A stretch of 64,000 nt of DNA, from the NCBI RefSeq assembly GCF_015477355.1, contig NZ_JADLRJ010000022.1:1-64000 (forward strand), read 5' to 3'. The position numbers were made by a program, and so were the translations under genes. This DNA comes from Nocardia blacklockiae (GTDB lineage Bacteria > Actinomycetota > Actinomycetes > Mycobacteriales > Mycobacteriaceae). The notes beneath the pieces were generated by a model. The model was not told the DNA's origin. It searched no databases and was given only the letters and a program-made list of their open reading frames with translations. The number at the start of each line of letters is the position of its first letter. Within the stretch, counting starts at the first letter, position 1. Positions 16,155 to 26,368 of the stretch are shown one piece after another.

Positions 16155-17393
16155 ATGGAACTCGATACCGATACCCGTGCCGCGGTGCTGCGCGCTCCCG
16201 TGGTGTGGTTCATGGCGCTGGCTGCCGCGCTCGGCACCGCGAGCATCTATCCGTTGCAACCGGCGATCGCGGAAGTTGCTGGGGCGCTGGGTGTTTCGCT
16301 GTCGGTGGTGGGCACGGCGCTGGCGTGCGGGCCGGTTGGTTACCTCGCCGGGCTGGCGCTGCTGGTGCCGCTGGTCGATCGGTTCTCCCCCGCGCGGGTG
16401 CTGTCGTGGCAGTTCGGTGCGCTGGCGGTCGTGCTGGCGGGGAGTGCGGCGGTCGGTTCGCCGTGGCTGCTCGGGCTCGCCGTCGGGCTGATCGGGGCGG
16501 GATCGTCGGTGGGCGCGCAATTGAGTTCCGTGGCAGGGCGTTTCGCGCGGGCGCGGGAGCGGGCGACCGTGCTGGGGATCGTCACCGCCGGGATCTCGGC
16601 GGGAATTCTGTTGGGGCGCATCGCGGGTGGCTGGCTGGCGAGCGTGATCGGGTGGCGGTCGATGCTGCTCGTGTTCGCGGTGGCGTGCGCGGCCGTCGCG
16701 GTCGCGGCGCGGCTCGTGCTGCCCGCCGCCGCGGGGTCGGCGACCGGCAGCTATCTGGCGACGCTGCGCGGTATGCCCGGGCTGTATGTCCGGTATCCGG
16801 TGTTTCGTTCGGCCGCGGGGCGGGGTGCGCTGTGGTTCTTCGCGTTCTGCGCGGTCTGGTCCGGGCTCGCGGTCGCGCTCTCCCAGCCGCCGTTCTCCTA
16901 CTCTCCCGACCGCATCGGCCTGTACGCCTGCGCCGGACTGCTCGGCATCGCCGCCACCCGCGTCTCGGGCGCTTGGACCGACCGTGTGGGCGCGCGTCGG
17001 GTGATCCTGATCGGCTTGCTCCTGGCCGCCGCCAGTGCGGTGACGCTCGCGGCGTCCCTCTCGAACACCGCGATCACGCTGGCCTGCCTGGGTTTGTTCG
17101 ATGCCGGACTGTTCGCGGCGCAGGTCGCGAATCAGAGCACGGTCCTGGCCCTCGACCCGCCCGCGCCCGCCCGATTCAACGGCGCTTACATGACCGTGTA
17201 CTTCGTCGGGGGCAGCCTCGGCACCGCGTTCGGAGCCGCCGCCGTCGGCTGGTTCGGGTGGACCACCACGGCGGTTCTCGCCGCCGCGGCCATCGGCGTC
17301 GCCGCGGCGGCCGGTCTTGCGGGGCGATGGTCGCCGGGGCGAGAAGCGAGCGTCCGGGTAGCCGAACGAACCACCGTAGACAGCTCGCGGTGA
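16155..17393 (+). CDS. MFS transporter
   Basis: This 412-residue protein has about twelve hydrophobic segments. The MFS loop 2-3 motif is weak: after helix 2 the sequence reads V-P-L-V-D-R-F-S-P-A-R-V. The second half repeats it as A-W-T-D-R-V-G-A-R-R-V, an internal A-like motif. It resembles drug/metabolite efflux pumps of the DHA1 type. A TAGCGT hexamer at 16142-16147 lies 7 nt before the ATG, indicating a leaderless transcript. The substrate is unknown. The gene stands alone between a hydrolase and a GH114-like lipoprotein. Confidence 0.85.
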   Translation: MELDTDTRAAVLRAPVVWFMALAAALGTASIYPLQPAIAEVAGALGVSLSVVGTALACGPVGYLAGLALLVPLVDRFSPARVLSWQFGALAVVLAGSAAVGSPWLLGLAVGLIGAGSSVGAQLSSVAGRFARARERATVLGIVTAGISAGILLGRIAGGWLASVIGWRSMLLVFAVACAAVAVAARLVLPAAAGSATGSYLATLRGMPGLYVRYPVFRSAAGRGALWFFAFCAVWSGLAVALSQPPFSYSPDRIGLYACAGLLGIAATRVSGAWTDRVGARRVILIGLLLAAASAVTLAASLSNTAITLACLGLFDAGLFAAQVANQSTVLALDPPAPARFNGAYMTVYFVGGSLGTAFGAAAVGWFGWTTTAVLAAAAIGVAAAAGLAGRWSPGREASVRVAERTTVDSSR

Positions 17394-17493
17394 GATGCGG
17401 CCCGGCAGCGGCGCGGTGATCTACCTGATGACAACGGAAGACTGTTCGCGACAACCGTCGAGGTTGGCCGTTTACGATTCAGGGAGCGTCTCG

Positions 17494-18408
17494 ATGTGTC
17501 CGAATCGCGGGGCGGCTGTGGTTTCCGAGTCCGAGAAGCGAGATGGTCGCGTGCCGGGTGGACGTGTGTGTGCTGCGTTGACGGCGCTGGTGGTCGTCTC
17601 GGCCGTGCTCGCCGCGTGTGCCGCCGACGACGATGCCCTGACCGCGCCGCCTGGAGCCCGGCCGCCGCCCAGCGGAGTGCGGCTGCCGCCCGCCGGTGCG
17701 ATCGCGGATTATCAACTGGGCGGGCCCTATTCACCGCCCGAGGAGGTGGCGGTGGTGACGCGGGACAGTACCGCGCCACCGCTGCCCGGCCGGTACAACA
17801 TCTGTTACGTCAACGCCTTCCAGACCCAACCCGGGGAGCGCGACCGCTGGTTGCGAGAGCATCCCGAACTCGTGCTGGCCGACGACTCGGGCACGCCGAT
17901 CACCGATCCCGGCTGGCCGGACGAGTTGCTGCTGAACACCTCCGGCGAACCGCACCGCCGCGCGATTGCCGACATCCTGTCCGCGACCATCCGCCGGTGC
18001 CGCGACACCGGTTATCAGGCCGTCGAATTCGACAATCTCGACTCCTACGACCGATCGCAGGGACAACTCACCTCGGCGGACAACCTCGCCCTCGCCGCCC
18101 TCCTGGCGACCGGGGCGCAGGGGTCCGGACTGGCCGTCGCACAGAAGAACTCCGCCGAACTCGCCGAGACCGCGGCGGCCGCAGCGGGATTCGACTTCGT
18201 CATCGCCGAGGACTGCTTCCGCTATGCCGAATGCGACAGCTACCGAAGCGTTTACGGCGACCTGGTCCTCGACATCGAGTACACCGACACCCTCGGCCTG
18301 CCGTTCGACCGAGTCTGCCACGACCCGGACCGGGCGCCCTCGACCATCCTGCGCGACCGCGCACTGGTCCCCGCCGGCAGCCCCGGACATGTCTACGCGC
18401 ACTGCTGA
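17494..18408 (+). CDS. GH114-like (endo alpha-1,4 polygalactosaminidase family) lipoprotein
   Basis: This is a predicted surface lipoprotein of 304 residues. A hydrophobic stretch ends in V-L-A-A-C-A (lipobox), so the mature part starts near residue 41. The catalytic-like TIM-barrel segments are Y-I-C-Y-V-N-type N-I-C-Y-V-N-A-F, W-L-R-E-H-P-E-L, D-P-G-W-P-D-E and V-E-F-D-N-L-D-S-Y. The last carries the acidic residue conserved in GH114-type enzymes that cut galactosaminogalactan-like polymers. ATG 17494 has a GGGAG site 7 nt upstream; ATG 17395 and GTG 17551 are alternatives. The substrate in this organism is unknown. Confidence 0.75.
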   Translation: MCPNRGAAVVSESEKRDGRVPGGRVCAALTALVVVSAVLAACAADDDALTAPPGARPPPSGVRLPPAGAIADYQLGGPYSPPEEVAVVTRDSTAPPLPGRYNICYVNAFQTQPGERDRWLREHPELVLADDSGTPITDPGWPDELLLNTSGEPHRRAIADILSATIRRCRDTGYQAVEFDNLDSYDRSQGQLTSADNLALAALLATGAQGSGLAVAQKNSAELAETAAAAAGFDFVIAEDCFRYAECDSYRSVYGDLVLDIEYTDTLGLPFDRVCHDPDRAPSTILRDRALVPAGSPGHVYAHC

Positions 18409-18469
18409 TCCCGTCCGCCGAATCGCCCGAATGCCACGAATGTCCGGCGCGGCTGCTAGTTTGCGGGAC

Positions 18470-19126
18470 GTGGATCTGTTCGCGCGCGCTTGGTCGGCAT
18501 TGCGAGTCGCGGTAGACGGACTCGCGGACGAGGATTTCGACCGGCCGTCCGGATGCACGGGCTGGCTGGTGCGGGACCTGGTGTGCCACTTGATCATCGA
18601 CGCCCAGGACGTGCTCATCACGCTCGTCACTCCCGCCGACACGGAACCGACCCGGGACGCGGTGACCTACTGGGAGATTGCCGACACACCGCCGAGCGGA
18701 CTCGATCCGCTCGACGCGCTGACCGTCCGGCTCGCCGCCGCCTACGAGGAACCGCGGCTGCTGAAATTCCACCTCGACGACGTCGGCGCGGCCGCGGGCC
18801 GGGCGGCCGAACTCGCCGATCCGCGGCTGTGGCTGGCCACCCGCGACGCGGTGATCACCGCGGGCGACTTCCTCTCGGCCTACGTGCTGGAGTGGACGCT
18901 GCACCACCTCGACCTGATCGCGCATGTTCCGGACGCGTCGCCACCGCCCGCCGAAACCCTCGCCCGCTCCCGCGAAATGCTGGAGAAGATCGCGGGCACG
19001 GCCTTCCCCGCGACCTTGTCCGACATCGACGCCCTGCGCATCGGCACGGGACGCCGCGCGCCCACCGACGAGGAACGCGCCCAGCTGGGCGCACTGGCGA
19101 ACCAGCTGCCCTTCGTCCTCGGCTGA
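18470..19126 (+). CDS. Maleylpyruvate-isomerase-type mycothiol-dependent enzyme
   Basis: This 218-residue DinB-like four-helix-bundle protein is of the mycothiol-dependent maleylpyruvate isomerase family. The N-terminal signature is P-S-G-C-T-G-W-L-V-R-D-L-V-C-H-L, with a metal-ligand histidine. The second ligand region is Y-V-L-E-W-T-L-H-H-L-D-L, giving the three-residue metal site together with the first. Members couple mycothiol to diverse substrates or act as mycothiol-S-transferases, which fits an actinomycete. The GTG start at 18470 lies behind a TAGTTT -10-like element at leaderless distance. The frame is open further upstream without family sequence. Confidence 0.8.
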   Translation: MDLFARAWSALRVAVDGLADEDFDRPSGCTGWLVRDLVCHLIIDAQDVLITLVTPADTEPTRDAVTYWEIADTPPSGLDPLDALTVRLAAAYEEPRLLKFHLDDVGAAAGRAAELADPRLWLATRDAVITAGDFLSAYVLEWTLHHLDLIAHVPDASPPPAETLARSREMLEKIAGTAFPATLSDIDALRIGTGRRAPTDEERAQLGALANQLPFVLG

Positions 19127-19139
19127 GCAGCGCCGCGAA

Positions 19140-19547
19140 TCACCAAGGGCCGATGAAGAATTCGAGCACAGCGAGCACGAGCGCGCCCGCCACGGCCACA
19201 CCGAACGCGGCCGCGACGCTGAGCCCCACCACGCGCCGCGTATCGGTTCCGGCCGCCCGCTGCACCAGCCAGCCGACGACCGTGCCCGCCACCGCGAGCA
19301 CCACCACCCCACCGAATATCAGATAGAAAACGCTGGCCAGCGCCGCATCACCGGCACCCGACCAGCCCCGCGCGTACTCGCCGAACGGCACCGGGAACCG
19401 GTACGAAATCGCCACCGCCGCCGCCGCGATCGGCGCGGTCAGCACCGCCGCCACGCCACCCGCGAACGGCCCCACCCAGCTCAGGCGAGTGGGACCACTC
19501 AACGGCACGAGCCGATCTTTGGCAGGCACACCACGACCCGCGAGCAA
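19140..19547 (-). CDS. Small four-helix membrane protein
   Basis: This 135-residue protein has about four membrane helices: F-A-G-G-V-A-A-V-L-T-A-P-I-A-A-A, L-A-S-V-F-Y-L-I-F-G-G-V-V-V, V-A-G-T-V-V-G-W-L-V, and the C-terminal A-G-A-L-V-L-A-V-L-E-F-F. The loop between helices 1 and 2 carries R-F-P-V-P-F-G-E-Y-A-R-G-W-S-G. I recognise no characterised family. It ends 14 nt from the convergent mycothiol-enzyme gene. GTG 19529 is an alternative start. Confidence 0.65.
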   Translation of the reverse strand: MLAGRGVPAKDRLVPLSGPTRLSWVGPFAGGVAAVLTAPIAAAAVAISYRFPVPFGEYARGWSGAGDAALASVFYLIFGGVVVLAVAGTVVGWLVQRAAGTDTRRVVGLSVAAAFGVAVAGALVLAVLEFFIGPW

Positions 19548-19566
19548 GACCCGCCCACGCGGCGTA

Positions 19567-19953
19567 CTAAACCGTGAACCCGAGGGCGCGCAGCTGTTCG
19601 CGACCGTCCTCGGTGATCTTGTCCGGACCCCACGGCGGCATCCAGACCCAGTTGATCTTCAGATCCTCGACCAGGCCGCTGCGCACCAGGGCGTTGCGGG
19701 ACTGATCCTCGATGACGTCGGTCAGCGGGCAGGCGGCCGAGGTGAGCGTCATGTCGAGAATCGCGACGTCCTCCTCCAGCCGCAGTCCGTAGACCAGGCC
19801 CAGATCGACGACGTTGATGCCCAGTTCCGGGTCGACGACGTCGCGCATCGCCTCTTCGATGTCCTCGAGCTGCCGCTGTTCCTCGGCGGACAGCTGCTGC
19901 TCGCCGGCGGGCGTCTCGGCGGCGGCCTGCGTCTCGGCGGGTGTCTCAGTCAT
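19567..19953 (-). CDS. sufT: SufT/MIP18-family Fe-S assembly factor
   Basis: This 128-residue DUF59/MIP18 protein contains D-P-E-L-G-I-N-V-V-D-L-G-L-V-Y and T-L-T-S-A-A-C-P-L-T-D, with the single conserved cysteine implicated in Fe-S delivery. It is the last gene of the suf operon and starts within the end of sufU (8-nt overlap). SufT helps mature Fe-S proteins, especially under iron limitation or high demand. The first 20 residues are an Ala/Glu/Thr-rich extension. In M. tuberculosis the same position is held by Rv1466. Confidence 0.93.
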   Translation of the reverse strand: MTETPAETQAAAETPAGEQQLSAEEQRQLEDIEEAMRDVVDPELGINVVDLGLVYGLRLEEDVAILDMTLTSAACPLTDVIEDQSRNALVRSGLVEDLKINWVWMPPWGPDKITEDGREQLRALGFTV

Positions 19954-20434
19954 GGCGTTCCCCGTTCGTGGAAAAGCTGGTGCGCTGGTTGTCCTCCGCG
20001 GAGGTTATCCGGACCACGGCGTCCTTGAACGCCATCCAGCCCAGCAGCGCGCATTTCACGCGCGCCGGATACTTCGAGACGCCGGCCAGTGCGACGCCGT
20101 CGCCGAGCACCTCCTCGTCGCCCTCGACGGTGCCGCGGCTGGAGATCATCTCGCTGTAGGAGTCGACCGTCTTCAGCGCCTGCTGCACCGGCAGGCCGAT
20201 GACCTGATCGGTGAGGATCGAGGTGGCGGCCTGGCTGATCGAGCAACCCTGCCCGTCGTAGGAGACGTCGGCGACATCGCCGTTGTCGTCGATGTGGACG
20301 CGCAGGGTCACCTCGTCACCGCAGGTCGGGTTGACGTGGTGCACCTCGGCACCGAACGGGTCCCGCAGGCCGCGGTGATGCGGGTGCTTGTAGTGGTCCA
20401 GGATCACTTCCTGGTACATCTGCTCCATGCGCAT
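19946..20434 (-). CDS. sufU: SufU Fe-S scaffold / sulfur-transfer protein
   Basis: This 162-residue SufU-type protein (NifU N-terminal-like) has the zinc-ligand set N-P-T-C-G-D, G-Q-G-C-S-I-S and V-K-C-A-L-L. The S-K-Y-P-A-R-V-K-C block is typical of SufU. In Gram-positive bacteria and mycobacteria SufU is a Zn protein that accepts persulfide sulfur from SufS. It follows sufS by 3 nt and overlaps sufT by 8 nt, so it is tightly coupled to both. Confidence 0.94.
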   Translation of the reverse strand: MRMEQMYQEVILDHYKHPHHRGLRDPFGAEVHHVNPTCGDEVTLRVHIDDNGDVADVSYDGQGCSISQAATSILTDQVIGLPVQQALKTVDSYSEMISSRGTVEGDEEVLGDGVALAGVSKYPARVKCALLGWMAFKDAVVRITSAEDNQRTSFSTNGERHD

Positions 20435-20437
20435 GAT

Positions 20438-22499
<2,062 letters not shown>

Positions 22500-22550
22500 G
22501 AAGTTCCTTCTGGGGCTGTGGTTCCCGGCCACGCCGGGAGGACGGATGGT

Positions 22551-23738
22551 CTAGGCGCCGACGGCGGCGAGTTCGGCCTCCACGGCCGCCTCCAGCCGCT
22601 CCCGGACCGCGGGCACCGCGATCTTCTGGATGATCTCGTGGAAGAACCCGCGCACCACCAGACGGCGCGCGGCCTCCTCCGGGATGCCGCGAGCACGCAG
22701 GTAGAACAGCTGCTCGTCGTCGAAGCGGCCGGTTGCCGAGGCGTGTCCGGCGCCCACGATCTCGCCGGTCTCGATCTCCAGGTTGGGTACCGAGTCGGCG
22801 CGGGCGCCGTCGGTGAGCACCAGGTTGCGGTTCAGCTCGAAGGTGTCGGTGCCCTCGGCCTCGGCGCGGATCAGCACGTCGCCCACCCACACGGTGCGGG
22901 CGTCGCCCTTGGGCGAGTGCGGATCTCCCTGCAGCGCGCCCTTGTACATCACGTTGGACTTGCAGTTCGGCACCGCGTGGTCGACCAGCAGGCGCTGCTC
23001 GAAGTGCTGCCCGGCGTCAGCGAAGTAGAGGCCGAGCAGTTCGGCGTCGCCGCCGGGGCCGGCGTAGCGCACCGTGCCGGTCAGGCGCACCAGTTCGCCG
23101 CCGAGGGTGACCGAGGTGTGCCGCAGCGTGGCGTCGCGGCCCAGCTTGGCGTGGTGCGCGGTGGCGTGCACCGCGTCGTCGGCCCAGTCCTGCACCGCGA
23201 CCACGGTCAGCTTCGCGCTGTCGCCGAGTACGAATTCGACGTTCTCCGCGTAGGTTCCGCTGCCGCGCTGGTCGATGACCACGGTGGCGGCGGCGAAGGC
23301 GTCCAGCCGGACCTGCAGGTGCCCGTAGGCGGTCCTGCCCTCGCCCGGGCCGGTGATCGTGATCGACACCGGTTCGGGCACTTCGGTTTCCCGGCCGACC
23401 GACACGACGGTGGCCTGCTCGAAACCCGAGTACGCCTGCGCGGCGACACGATCCGAGGGCACGCCGCCCTCGCCGAGGCGGGCGTCGTCGCGCCCGACCG
23501 TCTCCACCGAGACGCCGGCGACCTCGTTCACCTCGACCGTCGCCTGCCCGTCGCGGGTGGCGGTGCCGTCGTGCAGGCCGCGCAGCCGGCGCAGCGGGGT
23601 GAACCGCCACGCCTCGTCCTTGGCGGAGGGCACCTCGAAGGCGTTCACGTCGAACGACGAGAACACCTCGCCCTTGTTGATCGCGGGGGTGCGAGCGCCG
23701 GGGTTCTCCAGGGCCTCCGCCACGTTCTCGACCGGCAT
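22551..23738 (-). CDS. sufD: Fe-S cluster scaffold subunit SufD
   Basis: This 395-residue beta-helix protein is the partner of SufB in the SufBC2D complex. Typical blocks are E-A-W-R-F-T-P-L-R-R-L, D-G-A-R-A-D-S-V-P-N-L-E-I, V-G-A-G-H-A-S-A-T-G and L-R-A-R-G-I-P-E-E-A-A-R-R-L-V-V-R-G-F. The start overlaps the sufB stop (TGATG, one shared base), so translation is coupled. It leaves 51 nt before sufC, the largest gap in the operon. Confidence 0.95.
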   Translation of the reverse strand: MPVENVAEALENPGARTPAINKGEVFSSFDVNAFEVPSAKDEAWRFTPLRRLRGLHDGTATRDGQATVEVNEVAGVSVETVGRDDARLGEGGVPSDRVAAQAYSGFEQATVVSVGRETEVPEPVSITITGPGEGRTAYGHLQVRLDAFAAATVVIDQRGSGTYAENVEFVLGDSAKLTVVAVQDWADDAVHATAHHAKLGRDATLRHTSVTLGGELVRLTGTVRYAGPGGDAELLGLYFADAGQHFEQRLLVDHAVPNCKSNVMYKGALQGDPHSPKGDARTVWVGDVLIRAEAEGTDTFELNRNLVLTDGARADSVPNLEIETGEIVGAGHASATGRFDDEQLFYLRARGIPEEAARRLVVRGFFHEIIQKIAVPAVRERLEAAVEAELAAVGA

Positions 23739-25174
23739 CAGCCGACCGCTCCTTCCATCTGCAGTTCGATCAGGCGGTTGAGCTCGAGCGCGTACTCCAT
23801 CGGGAGTTCCTTGGCGATCGGCTCGACGAAGCCGCGCACCACCATCGCCATCGCCTCGTCCTCGGTCAGGCCGCGGCTCATCAGGTAGAACAGCTGGTCC
23901 TCGGAGACCTTGGAGACGGTGGCCTCGTGGCCCATCGTCACGTCGTCCTCGCGGATGTCGACGTAGGGGTAGGTGTCGGAGCGGCTGATCGTATCCACCA
24001 GCAGCGCATCGCATTTCACGGTCGACTTGGAGCCGTAGGCGCCCTTGTTGACCTGGACCAGGCCGCGGTAGGAGGCCCGGCCGCCGCCGCGCGCCACCGA
24101 CTTGGACACGATGGTCGAGGAGGTGTGTGGCGCCAGGTGCAGCATCTTGGAGCCGGTGTCCTGGTGCTGGCCCTCGCCCGCGAACGCCACCGACAGCACC
24201 TCGCCCTTGGCGTACTCGCCGGTCATCCAGACCGCCGGGTACTTCATGGTGACCTTGGAGCCGATGTTGCCGTCGATCCACTCCATGGTCGCGCCCGCCT
24301 CGGCCTTGGCCCGCTTGGTGACCAGGTTGTAGACGTTGTTCGACCAGTTCTGGATGGTGGTGTAGCGGCAGCGGCCGCCCTTCTTCACGATGATCTCCAC
24401 GACCGCGGAGTGCAGCGAGTCGGACTTGTAGATCGGCGCGGTGCAGCCCTCGACGTAGTGCACGTAGGCGCCCTCGTCGACGATGATCAGGGTGCGCTCG
24501 AACTGGCCCATGTTCTCGGTGTTGATCCGGAAGTAGGCCTGCAGCGGGATGTCGACGTGCACGCCCGGCGGCACGTAGATGAACGAACCGCCCGACCACA
24601 CGGCCGTGTTCAGCGCGGAGAACTTGTTGTCGCCGGCCGGGATGACCGAGCCGAAGTACTCCCGGAACAGCTCCGGGTGCTCCTTGAGGCCGGTGTCGGT
24701 GTCGAGGAAGATGACGCCCTGGGACTCCAGGTCCTCGCGGATCTGGTGGTAGACCACCTCGGACTCGTACTGGGCGGCCACACCGGCGATCAGCCGCTGC
24801 TTCTCCGCCTCGGGGATGCCCAGCTTGTCGTAGGTGTTCTTGATGTCCTCGGGCAGCTCCTCCCAGGACGCCGCCTGCTTCTCCGTGGAGCGCACGAAGT
24901 ACTTGATGTTGTCGAAGTCGATGCCCTCGAGGTTGGAGCCCCAGGTCGGCATGGGCTTGCGGTCGAAGATGCGCAGCGCCTTCAGGCGGACGTCGAGCAT
25001 CCACTCGGGCTCGTTCTTCTTGGCCGAGATGTCGCGCACGACCTCTTCGGACAGGCCACGCTTGGCGCTGGCACCGGCGGCATCCGAGTCGGCCCAGCCG
25101 TAGCCGTAGTTACCCAGCGAGGCAATGGTCTCCTCCTGGGTCAGCGGCTGCGCCTGGTCGGCGGTGGTCGTCAT
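23738..25174 (-). CDS. sufB: Fe-S cluster scaffold SufB, intein-free
   Basis: This 478-residue scaffold subunit is where the nascent Fe-S cluster forms. Recognisable segments are [43 protein letters not shown] and [16 protein letters not shown]. The reading frame is continuous and family-sized, so it lacks the intein that interrupts SufB in M. tuberculosis. Its start overlaps the sufR stop by 4 nt. An opposite-strand 542-codon frame here is a GC-driven shadow. Confidence 0.96.
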   Translation of the reverse strand: MTTTADQAQPLTQEETIASLGNYGYGWADSDAAGASAKRGLSEEVVRDISAKKNEPEWMLDVRLKALRIFDRKPMPTWGSNLEGIDFDNIKYFVRSTEKQAASWEELPEDIKNTYDKLGIPEAEKQRLIAGVAAQYESEVVYHQIREDLESQGVIFLDTDTGLKEHPELFREYFGSVIPAGDNKFSALNTAVWSGGSFIYVPPGVHVDIPLQAYFRINTENMGQFERTLIIVDEGAYVHYVEGCTAPIYKSDSLHSAVVEIIVKKGGRCRYTTIQNWSNNVYNLVTKRAKAEAGATMEWIDGNIGSKVTMKYPAVWMTGEYAKGEVLSVAFAGEGQHQDTGSKMLHLAPHTSSTIVSKSVARGGGRASYRGLVQVNKGAYGSKSTVKCDALLVDTISRSDTYPYVDIREDDVTMGHEATVSKVSEDQLFYLMSRGLTEDEAMAMVVRGFVEPIAKELPMEYALELNRLIELQMEGAVG

Positions 25175-26004
25175 TCGGCACTCCTTCCGGAGTCGTTCGT
25201 GTTCGCCGCTGCGGGCTGTGCAGCGGTCTGTCGGGCGTTCGATGTCGGGTCTTCGGTGGCCTGGTCGGGGCCGGCGGCGTTGGGCAGCACGAACAGCGGC
25301 ACGTGCGTGGTGCAGGCGCAGTCGCCGTTGGCGATGGTGGCCAGCCGCTGCACGTGGGTGCCCAGCAGCTCGCGGAACGCCTCCAGCTCGGCGGCGCACA
25401 GTTCCGGGAACTCCTCGGCCACGTGCGACACCGGGCAGTGGTGCTGGCAGATCTGCACGCCCGCGCCCACCTTCCGGGTGGACGCCGCGAAACCGGCCTC
25501 CGAGAACGCCTCGGCGATCTCCTCGGCCTTCGCGGCGGTGGATTCGGGCGTGTGACCGGCCAGTCTGTCGATCCCCGCGACGATCGTCGCCACCCGCTTG
25601 CGGGCGAATTCGGCGATCGCGGAATCTCCGCCGATCTCGCGCAGCTGGCGCATCGCCGCACCGGCCAGATCGTCGTAGGCGTGGCCGAGCCGGCCCCGCC
25701 CCGTCGCGGTGAGCTGGTACTGCTTGGCGGGACGGCCGCGGCCCTGCTGCTGCCACGGCGCCGAGCGGGTGGCGCGGGCCTCGCCGGATTCGATCAGCGC
25801 GTCGAGATGGCGCCGCACCCCGGCCGGGCTCAGGCCCAGGCGCTTGCCGATGGCCGTGGCCGTGATCGGGCCCTGTTCCAGCAGCAGCTGGATCACGGCC
25901 TCGCGGGTGTGCCCCTCACCGGCGGGCGCCGCGGGCGCGACAGTGTTCCGGGCGCCTGTTCGACGCCCGGTGTCTGCCTTCGTCCGCAAACCCACGGTTT
26001 TCAC
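25171..26004 (-). CDS. sufR: SufR-type Fe-S-sensing repressor of the suf operon
   Basis: This 277-residue regulator has a winged helix-turn-helix near residues 33-95 ([22 protein letters not shown]). The sensor half carries cysteines in [14 protein letters not shown] and F-P-E-L-C, plus a later C-A-C pair; in mycobacterial SufR (Rv1460) such residues hold a 4Fe-4S cluster. It is first in the suf operon and overlaps sufB by 4 nt. An inverted repeat TCACA-N5-AGTGT at its start codon fits autorepression. GTG 26004 is the longest start; the first 30 residues are not conserved, so a later start is possible. Confidence 0.92.
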   Translation of the reverse strand: MKTVGLRTKADTGRRTGARNTVAPAAPAGEGHTREAVIQLLLEQGPITATAIGKRLGLSPAGVRRHLDALIESGEARATRSAPWQQQGRGRPAKQYQLTATGRGRLGHAYDDLAGAAMRQLREIGGDSAIAEFARKRVATIVAGIDRLAGHTPESTAAKAEEIAEAFSEAGFAASTRKVGAGVQICQHHCPVSHVAEEFPELCAAELEAFRELLGTHVQRLATIANGDCACTTHVPLFVLPNAAGPDQATEDPTSNARQTAAQPAAANTNDSGRSAE

Positions 26005-26015
26005 AACATCAGTGT
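26001..26015 (-). promoter_or_regulatory. Candidate SufR operator
   Basis: On the minus strand the sequence reads ACACT, five bases, TGTGA, a near-palindrome straddling the putative sufR start. To my recollection the mycobacterial SufR operator has this same ACACT-N5-TGTGA form. A TAGAAT -10-like hexamer lies just upstream at 26034-26039 (minus strand), so the site sits just downstream of the likely transcription start, where a bound repressor would block. Confidence 0.6.
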
Positions 26016-26368
26016 GACGGAATTCCTTCCCGCATTCTAGTAAGGGTGACCTGACCGAACCGACCGGAAGGCGTCCGCCCGGACGTTCGCCGGTGCGCCC
26101 GAGCTCCGTCGCTGCGGCGGATACCTACGGGGCCGAGAACGCGAACTCGTTTCGGCCGCAACGAAAGCCGTCGGCGCTGTGCGAGCCTCGGAAGTCTCCA
26201 GGTGTTCGCCGCGCCGACCGATACGGGCGCCCGCATCCCGGACTGCGACCAATCCCACACCCTCCGATCCTGGTCGGATCGAATAACGAAACAGTCGCGG
26301 ACCGACTCCCGGCCCCGCGGCGGGGACGTGTCCCGTTCCACCCGGTGCGCGAACTAGGCTCTCTGTTC
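26016..26368. other. Intergenic region between sufR and mptB
   Basis: These roughly 350 nt separate the divergent sufR and mptB genes. The minus strand has the TAGAAT -10 element for suf. The plus strand has TAGGCT at 26355-26360, at leaderless distance from the mptB GTG. The middle has open frames on both strands but nothing recognisable. Confidence 0.45.
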
